39,603 nucleotides of DNA, taken from contig JAFQUN010000067.1 of the NCBI GenBank assembly GCA_017408525.1, positions 1-39,603 of the forward strand, read 5' to 3'. Shown here one piece after another: positions 31,051 through 38,221 of the stretch. A program made the translations under genes and the position numbers. The stretch comes from Oscillospiraceae bacterium (GTDB lineage: Bacteria > Bacillota > Clostridia > Oscillospirales > Oscillospiraceae). Positions within the stretch are counted from its first letter, which is position 1. Every line of letters starts with the position of its first letter. The notes beneath the pieces were generated by a model. It did no database searches and was not told the DNA's origin. It saw nothing but the letters and a program-made list of their open reading frames with translations.

Positions 31051-32532
31051 TTATAATATGATGCAAATAAGTCCTCCGGATCCTTCATTGATGATCCGCT
31101 GGAGTGTTTCACGGAGCTTCCCCTGCGCGTCGTCGGGCATTCGCTTGAGCTTTGCCTGCAGATCCTCGCTGACGATCTCGTAAAAGCTGCGCCCGAAGAT
31201 GTTCGATTGCCAGATCTTCGTTGTGTCGCCCTCAAATTCCTGCAAAAGATAGTTCACCATGTCCTCAGACTGCTTTTCATTTCCGACAATGGGCGAAACC
31301 GCAGTTTCAATGTCGGCACGGATCATGTGGATGGACGGCGCGCTTGCCTTGAGACGGATGCCGTAGCGTCCGCCCTGCTTCATGATCTCCGGCTCTTCAA
31401 GGATCAGCTCGCCAACGCTCGGAACGACAATGCCGTACCCTTTTTCCTTCACATCCGCAAGCGCCTGCGCGATCTTATCATACTCGCGCTTGACACCGGC
31501 AAGCTCGGTGAGAAGCGACATCAGGTCGCCGTCATCGGCAATTTCAAAGCCGGAGCGCTCGCTCAAGGTCCGATAGAACAGTGCGCGCGGCAGGCGGAGC
31601 TGTGCTTCGACAGATCCGATACCAAGGTCGATGCGTGTGACCTCCGCACCATCGAATATTTCCTGCGTGCCGAGGTTGGAAACGATCTCCACCGCCTCGC
31701 GGATGCAGCGCATCTCATGCGTTGCCCCGCGGATCTCGTCGCAGACCGCGCGCTTGATGGCGTGTTCGCCCGGCAGCGCATCGACCCAGGGCGGAAGAAA
31801 GATCGAAAGCTCCGTAAGAGGAAATTCATACAGCACCTCGCGCAGGATGCCGCTGATATCCTCCTCGGTGAGAAGAAGACAATTTACGCTGATGCAGCGC
31901 ACCTGATGACGGCGGGATATCTCTTCGCAGATGGCTTTGGCACGCTCGGATTCGGGGTTTGTCGTGTTGAGCAGAACGATAAACGGCTTTCCGATCTCCT
32001 GCAATTCCGCAATGACGCGCTCTTCCGCCTCAATGTAGTCCTCGCGTGGGATATCAGTGATCGTGCCGTCGGTCGTGATGACGATACCGATGGTCGAATG
32101 CTCGCGGATGACTTTTTCTGTGCCGATCTCTGCTGCCTCCGCCATCGGGATCTCGTGGTCATACCACGGTGTTGTGACCATGCGCGGCGCATCCTCCTCG
32201 AACTGCCCCGCTGCACCATTGACCATATAACCCACGCAGTCGATCAGCCGTACCGAAAGCGCAGCACCGCCGGCAAGTGTAACATCGACCGCTTCCTCCG
32301 GTACAAACTTCGGTTCGGCAGTCATGATGGTTCGCCCCGAGCCGCTTTGCGGCAGCTCATCCTTGGCGCGCTCCTTGCGGTAAACGTTGTCGATGTAGGG
32401 AATGACCTGTGATTCCATGAAACGCTTGATAAATGTAGACTTTCCGGTACGCACCGGACCGACGACACCGATATAGATATCGCCCGCCGTGCGCGTTGCG
32501 ATGTCCTGATAGATGCTGCTTTGTGTATTCAT
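31051..32532 (-). CDS. spoIVA: stage IV sporulation protein A (spore coat ATPase)
   Basis: A 493-residue cytoskeletal ATPase that polymerises on the forespore surface and forms the base of the spore coat. The N-terminal IYQDIATRTAGDIYIGVVGP and Walker A GPVRTGKSTFIKRF (about 26-39) are diagnostic, as are DELPQSGSGRTIMTAEPKF, LIDCVGYMVNGAAG, EHSTIGIVITTDGTITDIPR and the C-terminal ERIINEGSGGL-type end (here LQRIINEGSGGLICIIL). Length matches B. subtilis SpoIVA (492). ATG 32532-32530 has GGAGGG 9 nt upstream. It shows the organism belongs to an endospore-forming lineage. A sigma-E-like promoter lies upstream. Confidence 0.97.
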   Translation of the reverse strand: MNTQSSIYQDIATRTAGDIYIGVVGPVRTGKSTFIKRFMESQVIPYIDNVYRKERAKDELPQSGSGRTIMTAEPKFVPEEAVDVTLAGGAALSVRLIDCVGYMVNGAAGQFEEDAPRMVTTPWYDHEIPMAEAAEIGTEKVIREHSTIGIVITTDGTITDIPREDYIEAEERVIAELQEIGKPFIVLLNTTNPESERAKAICEEISRRHQVRCISVNCLLLTEEDISGILREVLYEFPLTELSIFLPPWVDALPGEHAIKRAVCDEIRGATHEMRCIREAVEIVSNLGTQEIFDGAEVTRIDLGIGSVEAQLRLPRALFYRTLSERSGFEIADDGDLMSLLTELAGVKREYDKIAQALADVKEKGYGIVVPSVGELILEEPEIMKQGGRYGIRLKASAPSIHMIRADIETAVSPIVGNEKQSEDMVNYLLQEFEGDTTKIWQSNIFGRSFYEIVSEDLQAKLKRMPDDAQGKLRETLQRIINEGSGGLICIIL

Positions 32533-32566
32533 AAGGCTGCCCTCCGATATTCAGTGCTGTTGCTAC

Positions 32567-32596
32567 ATTCCTATGAACGTTTTCGGTGGGATATGC
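32567..32596 (-). promoter_or_regulatory. candidate sigma-E (mother-cell) promoter of spoIVA
   Basis: On the minus strand, -35-like GCATATC (32596-32590), 14-nt spacer, -10-like CATAGGAAT (32575-32567). This fits the sigma-E pattern (KMATATT, 13-14 nt, CATACAnT) in the -35 and roughly in the -10. spoIVA is a known sigma-E gene. Confidence 0.6.
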
Positions 32597-32850
32597 CCTC
32601 TTTTCGTTTTCGATAGTCTCTGCTGTGGGGAGCATTCCGCGCCGTAAGCGCGAAGCGCACCCTTTGCAAAGAAATTGTGGACAAGGAAGCTGAAGTGGAA
32701 GGGGATAGGGAACGCTTGCTTTGCCTTGTTCATCTTTTAACAGGATGAAGCTATTCCTGCAAAAATGCGAAATATGTCGGTTAATGTCACAAAACTTACT
32801 GGTTAAATTTAGATAAAACGCCGAATCGGAAAGGGAAATGCTTGTTTCTC
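32597..32850. other. intergenic region between divergent spoIVA and bcd
   Basis: No gene seen. GGTTAA occurs twice in direct orientation (about 32779 and 32801) near TTAATGTCACAAAAC. A redox-responsive Rex-type site would be expected before bcd in Clostridia, but no good palindromic match is visible. Confidence 0.35.
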
Positions 32851-32878
32851 TTGCTTATTTATCGTCAGGTGCTATAAT
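32851..32878 (+). promoter_or_regulatory. extended -10 promoter of bcd-etfB-etfA
   Basis: -35 TTGCTT (32851-32856), 16-nt spacer, perfect -10 TATAAT (32873-32878) preceded by TGC. Confidence 0.85.
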
Positions 32879-32960
32879 AATGTCATGCATTCTGAGAAAC
32901 GTTTGTGAAAAATTCGACGATCAAGCGAGTGCGTCAAATATTATGAAGGAGAAGACAAGT

Positions 32961-34103
32961 ATGGATTTTCATCTGTCAAAAGAGCAGGAACTTGCGCGTA
33001 AAATGTTCCGCGAATTTGCCGAGACGGAAGTGAAGCCCCTTGCCGAGGAGATCGACGAGGAAGAGCGCTTCCCGATGGAGACCGTGGAAAAGATGGGCAA
33101 GCTCGGTATGATGGGCATTTATTTCCCCAAGCAGTACGGCGGCGCCGGCGGCGATGTTCTCACCTATGCGATCTGCGTTGAAGAACTTGCCAAGGTTTGC
33201 GGTACGACGGCTGTTATCGTTTCGGCACATACCTCTTTGTGCTGCGCCCCCATTTTTGAAAACGGTACGGAGGAGCAGAAGATGAAGTATCTGCCCGACC
33301 TCCTTTCCGGCCGCAAGATCGGTGCGTTCGGTCTGACCGAACCCAATGCCGGTACGGACGCTTCCGGTCAGCAGACCAGCGCCGTTCGCGAGGGTGACCA
33401 CTATGTACTTAACGGTTCGAAGTGCTTTATCACCAACGGCACTGTCGCCGAAACGTTCGTTGTTTTCGCAATGACCGATAAGTCCAAGGGCAACAAGGGC
33501 ATTTCCGCATTTATCGTTGAAAAGTCCTTCCCCGGCTTCTCCTGCGGTAAGCACGAGAAGAAGATGGGTATCCGCGGCAGCTCCACCTGCGACCTGATCT
33601 TTGAAGACTGCATCGTTCCGGCTGAGAACCTGCTCGGCAAGGAAGGCGACGGCTTCAAGATCGCGATGCGCACGCTCGACGGCGGCCGTATCGGTATCGC
33701 TTCCCAGGCCCTTGGCCTTGGCGAAGGCGCGATCAACGAGGCTGTCAAGTACACCAAAGAGCGCATCCAGTTCAAAAAGCGCCTCTCCCAGTTCCAGAAC
33801 ACCCAGTTCCAGCTTGCCGATATGCACACCCGTATGCAGGCTGCGCAGTATCTTGTCTACGCCGCTGCTACAAAGAAGCAGAACCACGAGGATTACTCGA
33901 TGGATGCTGCGATGGCGAAGCTGTACGCGGCAGAGTCCGCCTCCGATGTTACCCGCCGCGCTGTTCAGCTGTTCGGCGGCTACGGCTACACCCGCGAATA
34001 TCCGGTCGAGCGCATGATGCGCGACGCCAAGATCACTGAGATCTACGAAGGCACTTCCGAGGTCCAGCGCATGGTCATCTCGAAGTACCTGGGCGTGAAT
34101 TGA
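32961..34103 (+). CDS. bcd: acyl-CoA dehydrogenase, probably butyryl-CoA dehydrogenase
   Basis: A 380-residue flavoenzyme of the acyl-CoA dehydrogenase family. With the adjacent EtfBA it most likely reduces crotonyl-CoA to butyryl-CoA while bifurcating electrons to ferredoxin. Landmarks: MDFHLSKEQELARKMFREFA, FGLTEPNAGTDASGQQT (FAD contacts, about 126-142), GIRGSSTCDLIFEDC, and the catalytic Glu in ITEIYEGTSEVQRMVISKYL (about 359-378). ATG 32961 has AAGGAGAAG upstream; a longer frame to 32838 crosses the promoter. No thl, crt or hbd gene is in the window, so the butanoate assignment rests on the etf linkage. Confidence 0.93.
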   Translation: MDFHLSKEQELARKMFREFAETEVKPLAEEIDEEERFPMETVEKMGKLGMMGIYFPKQYGGAGGDVLTYAICVEELAKVCGTTAVIVSAHTSLCCAPIFENGTEEQKMKYLPDLLSGRKIGAFGLTEPNAGTDASGQQTSAVREGDHYVLNGSKCFITNGTVAETFVVFAMTDKSKGNKGISAFIVEKSFPGFSCGKHEKKMGIRGSSTCDLIFEDCIVPAENLLGKEGDGFKIAMRTLDGGRIGIASQALGLGEGAINEAVKYTKERIQFKKRLSQFQNTQFQLADMHTRMQAAQYLVYAAATKKQNHEDYSMDAAMAKLYAAESASDVTRRAVQLFGGYGYTREYPVERMMRDAKITEIYEGTSEVQRMVISKYLGVN

Positions 34104-34123
34104 GATAGGGAGGTAAATAAGAC

Positions 34124-34924
34124 ATGAAGATCATCGTTACCGTTAAGCAGGTTCCCGATACCTCCGGTAAGGTCGCGGTCAATCCCGACGGCACGCTCAA
34201 CCGCGCCTCGATGCAGACCATTACCAACCCCGACGACATGAACGCCGTCGAAGCTGCCCTCAAGCTCAAGGATGAGACCGGCTGCAAGGTCGTCGCTGTC
34301 ACGATGGGTCCCCCGCCGGCAGAGGGTATGCTGCGTGAGCTGATGGCCATGGGCGTTGATGAGAGTTATCTCGTCTCCGCGCGTGAGTTCGGCGGCTCTG
34401 ACACCTTTGCAACGAGCCAGATCCTCGCTGCTGCGATCGACACCATCGGTCTTGAAGAGGGCGACCTCCTCTTCGCAGGCCGCCAGGCGATCGACGGCGA
34501 TACGGCACAGGTCGGTCCGCAGATCGGCGAAAAGCTGAACCTGCCCCAGATCACCTATGCTGCCGACATCCAGAAGGAAGGCAATACCGTCACCGTCAAG
34601 CGTATGCTCGAAGACGGCTATATGACCATCCGCGTCAAGACCCCCTGCCTTGTCACCTGCATCAAAGAGCTCAATACTCCGCGCTACATGAGCGTCAATG
34701 GTGTGTTTGAAGCGTACAGCAAGCCCATGACCGTCCTCGGCTTTGAGCAGCTCAAAGATCATCCCCTCATCGAGGTGGATACCATCGGTTTGAAGGGCTC
34801 GCCCACGAACATCTTCAAGTCCTTCACCCCGCCGCAGAAGGGCGTGGGCATGATGCTTGAAGGCGCCGACAAGGATACCTGCGAAAAGCTCGCCGGTCTT
34901 CTCGCCGCGAAACACATCATTTGA
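34124..34924 (+). CDS. etfB: electron transfer flavoprotein subunit beta
   Basis: A 266-residue EtfB of the type found in bifurcating Bcd-Etf complexes. Starts MKIIVTVKQVPDTSGKVAV; VVAVTMGPPPAEGMLRELMA and the adenine-nucleotide/FAD loop LLFAGRQAIDGDTAQVGPQ (about 108-126) are typical. In bifurcating Etf proteins this subunit carries the FAD where NADH electrons split. GGGAGG precedes the ATG; 20 nt lie between it and bcd. Confidence 0.95.
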   Translation: MKIIVTVKQVPDTSGKVAVNPDGTLNRASMQTITNPDDMNAVEAALKLKDETGCKVVAVTMGPPPAEGMLRELMAMGVDESYLVSAREFGGSDTFATSQILAAAIDTIGLEEGDLLFAGRQAIDGDTAQVGPQIGEKLNLPQITYAADIQKEGNTVTVKRMLEDGYMTIRVKTPCLVTCIKELNTPRYMSVNGVFEAYSKPMTVLGFEQLKDHPLIEVDTIGLKGSPTNIFKSFTPPQKGVGMMLEGADKDTCEKLAGLLAAKHII

Positions 34925-34942
34925 TCGAAAGGAGAAAGAACA

Positions 34943-36064
34943 ATGGCTTCTAACTTCAACAGTGCTGATATTGCTGCTTTCAAGAACGTTTGGGTCTTTT
35001 GTGAGCAGCGTCAGGGCAAGATGATGCCCACCTCTTTTGAGCTGATCTCCGAAGGTCGAAAGCTGGCGGACGAGCTGGGCGTTGAGCTTTGCGGCATCCT
35101 CCTCGGCGACAATGTCGAGGGCATCGCAAAGGAACTGGGCGGCTACGGCGCAGATAAGGTCTACCTGTGCGAAAGCCCCCTGCTCAAGGACTACACCACC
35201 GACGCTTATACTAAGGTCATCTGCGACGTGATCGAGGACATCAAGCCCGAGATCCTGCTCTTCGGTGCTTCCAATATCGGTCGTGACCTCGCACCGCGCT
35301 GCGCTGCGCGTCTGCACACCGGTCTTTGCGCCGACTGCACGCACCTTGACGTTGACCTGAACGGCTATGTCAACTTCCTGCGCACCGGCTCTTCTCTCGA
35401 TGTTGACAACATGAACTTCGAGAGCAAGCTGTTCGACGTGAACAAGAACCTGAAGATGACCCGTCCTGCATTCGGCGGTCACCTGATGGCAACCATCGTC
35501 TGCCCGCGCTTCCGTCCTGCGATGGCAACTGTCCGTCCCGGCGTTATGAAGAAGCGCCCCTACGACGAGGCGAAGGCGAACGCGGTGGAGATCATCCGTC
35601 CCGAGTTCAAGCTCGCTGCTGAGGACATCAAGACCGAGGTTCTCGAAGTCGTCAAGGCTGCCAAGAAGCTCGTCGACCTGATCGGTGCCGATTACATCGT
35701 CTCTGTCGGCCGCGGCATTTCCAAGGACGTTGAAGGCGGCATCAAGCTCGCCGAGGAGCTTGCCGAAGTTCTCGGCGGCGTCGTCGGCGGCTCCCGTGCG
35801 ACCATCGACTCCGGCTGGCTCTCCGCTGACCACCAGGTTGGTCAGACCGGTAAGACCGTCCATCCGAAGGTCTACATCGCTCTCGGCATCTCCGGTGCTA
35901 TCCAGCACAAGGCCGGTATGCAGGAGTCCGAGTGCATCATCGCCGTCAACAAGAACGAGACTGCGCCCATCTTCGAGATCGCCGATTACGGTATCTGCGG
36001 CGACCTGTTCAAGGTCACCCCGATGCTGATCGAAGCGATCAAGGCTGCCAAGGCTGCGAAGTAA
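34943..36064 (+). CDS. etfA: electron transfer flavoprotein subunit alpha
   Basis: A 373-residue EtfA, longer than the usual 330-340. An N-terminal AANH-like domain (VWVFCEQRQGKMMPTSFEL; LLFGASNIGRDLAPRCAARL) is followed by the FAD-binding C-terminal domain: VGGSRATIDSGWLSADHQVG (about 275-294), GKTVHPKVYIALGISGAIQH, and VNKNETAPIFEIADYGICGD. The signature is complete and FAD should bind. It ends the operon and is followed by a terminator. Codon use is very strongly biased, as expected of an abundant energy-metabolism protein. Confidence 0.95.
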   Translation: MASNFNSADIAAFKNVWVFCEQRQGKMMPTSFELISEGRKLADELGVELCGILLGDNVEGIAKELGGYGADKVYLCESPLLKDYTTDAYTKVICDVIEDIKPEILLFGASNIGRDLAPRCAARLHTGLCADCTHLDVDLNGYVNFLRTGSSLDVDNMNFESKLFDVNKNLKMTRPAFGGHLMATIVCPRFRPAMATVRPGVMKKRPYDEAKANAVEIIRPEFKLAAEDIKTEVLEVVKAAKKLVDLIGADYIVSVGRGISKDVEGGIKLAEELAEVLGGVVGGSRATIDSGWLSADHQVGQTGKTVHPKVYIALGISGAIQHKAGMQESECIIAVNKNETAPIFEIADYGICGDLFKVTPMLIEAIKAAKAAK

Positions 36065-36076
36065 GTACACATTTTC

Positions 36077-36112
36077 AAAAGAACACCCGCCGACAGGCGG
36101 GTGTCCTTTTTT
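36077..36112 (+). terminator. terminator of bcd-etfBA
   Basis: Stem ACACCCGCC / GGCGGGTGT extended by AAAAG/CTTTT, GACA loop, then TTTTTT. Confidence 0.9.
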
Positions 36113-36269
36113 GCGATCTGCTCCGGTGCGTGTTCGCGGATGACAGCAAAGACATTCCCCTTGCAGATGATATTCCCATATACTTTCCCGCTCTTCTATG
36201 GTAAAATGTTGGAAATAGTTTATTGAAAGTCATCGAATGATGGAAAAACAGAGAAACGGAGAACTATCC

Positions 36270-36713
36270 ATGAAAAAAGCGGTCATCGTCCTCGCGATAA
36301 CAACGGTATTCTTTTTTTGCCAGTGGATCGGCGCGATCAAAGAGCATTACGACCGAATGGAAGAACTCTGCCAGCGCTATGCGGAGGATGCCGCGGGGCA
36401 TCTGGCAAATTATGTAGAATTCAAGGACATAAACGACGAGAGCTACATTGGGCAATATTGGGGCTCGGTCGCCGTATTTTATGCGTTCATGGATACGCTG
36501 TATATGCTTCCGGACAGCGGCGGATGGAACAGGGCGATGTACAACAATTGCGATGTCCTCTACGATCACATGCTTCTTGCACCCGACGAGGTGCTCGCGC
36601 ATTTGGACGAAGTCCTTGCGGCACTGGAGCTTGTAGGGGAGGACTTTACCGACTTCGAAGCACGCCGCGCGATGAACGAATTGAGCTACAACTTGCAGTA
36701 TGTGTGGGAGTAG
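36270..36713 (+). CDS. membrane-anchored protein of unknown function, 147 residues
   Basis: N-terminal hydrophobic segment KAVIVLAITTVFFFCQWIGA (residues 3-22) acts as signal anchor; the rest is acidic and predicted helical (HYDRMEELCQRYAEDAAGHL; VLAHLDEVLAALELVGEDF), presumably outside the membrane. No family recognised. ATG 36270 has GGAGA 7 nt upstream; an upstream in-frame ATG at 36237 lacks a site. It ends in TAG at 36711-36713. The same frame stays open for 16 codons and runs into the next gene, so a suppressed stop would fuse the two. First of five small genes of similar style, less C-rich in codon use than the etf operon before it. Confidence 0.75.
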   Translation: MKKAVIVLAITTVFFFCQWIGAIKEHYDRMEELCQRYAEDAAGHLANYVEFKDINDESYIGQYWGSVAVFYAFMDTLYMLPDSGGWNRAMYNNCDVLYDHMLLAPDEVLAHLDEVLAALELVGEDFTDFEARRAMNELSYNLQYVWE

Positions 36714-36761
36714 GAGACAGCAAAACGCTCCGTTATCAGGATAAACAGAGGAGGAATTGGC

Positions 36762-36968
36762 ATGTTTTCGGGATTTGGTTTTATTGATATTTTGGTCAGC
36801 GAGATCACAATGGTCATCGGTGCATTGATTTTTTTGCTCTGCGGCACACTTCTGATTTTCAAGCGTAAAACGCTGAACAGTTCTCAAAAGGCACTCGTTG
36901 TCGGTGGGCTTGTTGTGACCGCGATTTATCTGGCATTTATCATTTATCTTGTAGTCATGTGGGGCTGA
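36762..36968 (+). CDS. small two-helix membrane protein, 68 residues
   Basis: Two hydrophobic segments, about residues 10-32 (VSEITMVIGALIFLLCGTLL) and 45-66 (VVGGLVVTAIYLAFIIYLVV), joined by a basic loop FKRKTLNSSQK. No family recognised. A strong GAGGAATTGGC ribosome-binding region precedes the ATG, supporting independent translation. It lies in the same frame as the previous ORF. Confidence 0.72.
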   Translation: MFSGFGFIDILVSEITMVIGALIFLLCGTLLIFKRKTLNSSQKALVVGGLVVTAIYLAFIIYLVVMWG

Positions 36969-36987
36969 TAAAAAGGAGGAACGCTCT

Positions 36988-37155
36988 ATGAGAAAAATGC
37001 TGCTTGCCATATTTCTGATGCTCATAAGCATCTGGTGCTTTTGCTTCGGCGTTGCCGATAACTTTGCGGCGCTCCTCTATGCAAGCATCATCCTGCTATT
37101 TATTTCCATCCTTGTTTTCGCCATCGGCTACTCTTCAGATGAAAAGAAAAAGTAG
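36988..37155 (+). CDS. small membrane protein, 55 residues
   Basis: Encodes MRKMLLAIFLMLISIWCFCF, then GVADNFAALLYASIILLFIS and ILVFAIGYSSDEKKK. Two hydrophobic stretches and a charged tail. AAAAGGAGGA, 7-8 nt before the ATG, is one of the best ribosome-binding sites in the region, so it is likely real despite its size. It ends in TAG at 37153-37155; the frame continues without a stop for 5 codons into the next ATG. Function unknown. Confidence 0.7.
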   Translation: MRKMLLAIFLMLISIWCFCFGVADNFAALLYASIILLFISILVFAIGYSSDEKKK

Positions 37156-37170
37156 GGAAGGGGAACAATA

Positions 37171-37377
37171 ATGAAAAAACACATCGCAAAAGTGATTTTA
37201 GGCATCTCGCTTTTATTCTTTTTTGGAATAATTGCCCTCGCTTTTTCCCTGTTGAGCAAAAACATACTGTGGCAGAAGGAGTATCTTCTCACCTTTGGAG
37301 TATTGCTGACCGCCGGCGGACTTTTCCTTGCGTTGTATCGGATAATCGACTTGCTCGAAACGAAGCGGGATCTGTGA
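37171..37377 (+). CDS. small two-helix membrane protein, 68 residues
   Basis: Hydrophobic segments about 6-27 (AKVILGISLLFFFGIIALAF) and 39-58 (LLTFGVLLTAGGLFLALYRI), C-terminal LLETKRDL. No family recognised. AAGGGGA precedes the ATG. It is 15 nt downstream of the 55-residue ORF and in its frame. Confidence 0.7.
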   Translation: MKKHIAKVILGISLLFFFGIIALAFSLLSKNILWQKEYLLTFGVLLTAGGLFLALYRIIDLLETKRDL

Positions 37378-37400
37378 GAGAGTCTTTGTCAAAGGCGGTG

Positions 37401-37422
37401 TTTCGCCGCCGGAGCGGCGAAA
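37401..37422. repeat. small GC hairpin repeat TTTCGCCGC cgga GCGGCGAAA
   Basis: Perfect 9-bp stem with a CGGA tetraloop. Related copies with the same CGCCGC cgga GCGG core lie at 22114-22129 and 30963-30978. Confidence 0.6.
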
Positions 37423-37482
37423 CAACCCCTCTTACAAATACTGCCGAACTGCGAACCGTAAAATAGAAACGGAGATTCTCGC

Positions 37483-38112
37483 ATGAAAAAAATATATCTT
37501 ACTCTGCTTTTCATTATCCTTGCCGCCCTCTTGCTCAACTATTACAAGCCTGTGGGCACAGTTGAGGGTCCGGAGTGGGATATTCTCCGCATAGACGGCG
37601 TTACATACATCAGCAGAGGAAGTGCCTCCGTCGATATTCCATACAGCCGTGCCGATAAGGGAAAACACCTCGGCATCATCAGATCCGGTGACCATATCTT
37701 CCATATCTATGAGATAAAGGGTGACCCGGAAAGAAACTATCTCTATTGGGCATGGGAATGGGAAGGAAAGATGTTTGTCCGCAAGGAGCTCTCTGACGCG
37801 GCAAAAACAGCGCAAATTCCCGTTACGGAGTTTTCTTATGTTGAAACGGTTAAAAATTACAAGCCGGATGATCCCGGTGTAAAAACCGACGGATTTAAAA
37901 ACGATTCTTCGTGCCGGTATTCCGGATTGGATGATTTGATTGAACTTGCCAAAAATGAATGTACCATAGACTATGATTCGATCACTCTTGCACAGGACAG
38001 TCAGGAGCTTATCATGCGCGTGACCTTCTCTAAGGAAGGAACGCTTGGAAACTGCCAGGATGTGTTTATCGATGATTCCGGGAAAACGATATTGATTATT
38101 TACGGCGAATGA
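37483..38112 (+). CDS. membrane-anchored protein of unknown function, 209 residues
   Basis: Signal anchor KIYLTLLFIILAALLLNYY (residues 3-21), then a soluble domain rich in beta-type sequence: EWDILRIDGVTYISRG, GIIRSGDHIFHIYEIKGD, WEWEGKMFVRKEL, and a C-terminal part SLxxIELAKN-like region with LGNCQDVFIDDSGKTILI. No lipobox Cys follows the hydrophobic stretch. No family recognised. It is last in the run of five small genes and is separated from the previous one by a hairpin (37401-37422). Confidence 0.72.
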   Translation: MKKIYLTLLFIILAALLLNYYKPVGTVEGPEWDILRIDGVTYISRGSASVDIPYSRADKGKHLGIIRSGDHIFHIYEIKGDPERNYLYWAWEWEGKMFVRKELSDAAKTAQIPVTEFSYVETVKNYKPDDPGVKTDGFKNDSSCRYSGLDDLIELAKNECTIDYDSITLAQDSQELIMRVTFSKEGTLGNCQDVFIDDSGKTILIIYGE

Positions 38113-38221
38113 CCATGCAATTCCACCTGTACTCAGACCGAGGCAGGCGCGCTGATCGTAAGCAGCTGCGGCAGGCACTGCCATAATGCAAAATTAAAAC
38201 GGAAGAAAGAAAAGGGTATCT

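Noticed and set aside
30900-31056. Short plus-strand ORF (ATG near 30920) between xdhC and spoIVA
   Set aside because: It has no ribosome-binding site, crosses two hairpins and resembles no known protein; the region is better explained as terminators plus a GC hairpin repeat.
32760-32850. Rex-type redox operator upstream of bcd
   Set aside because: Only separate GGTTAA direct repeats are present; no TTGTTAA...TTAACAA-like palindrome could be found.
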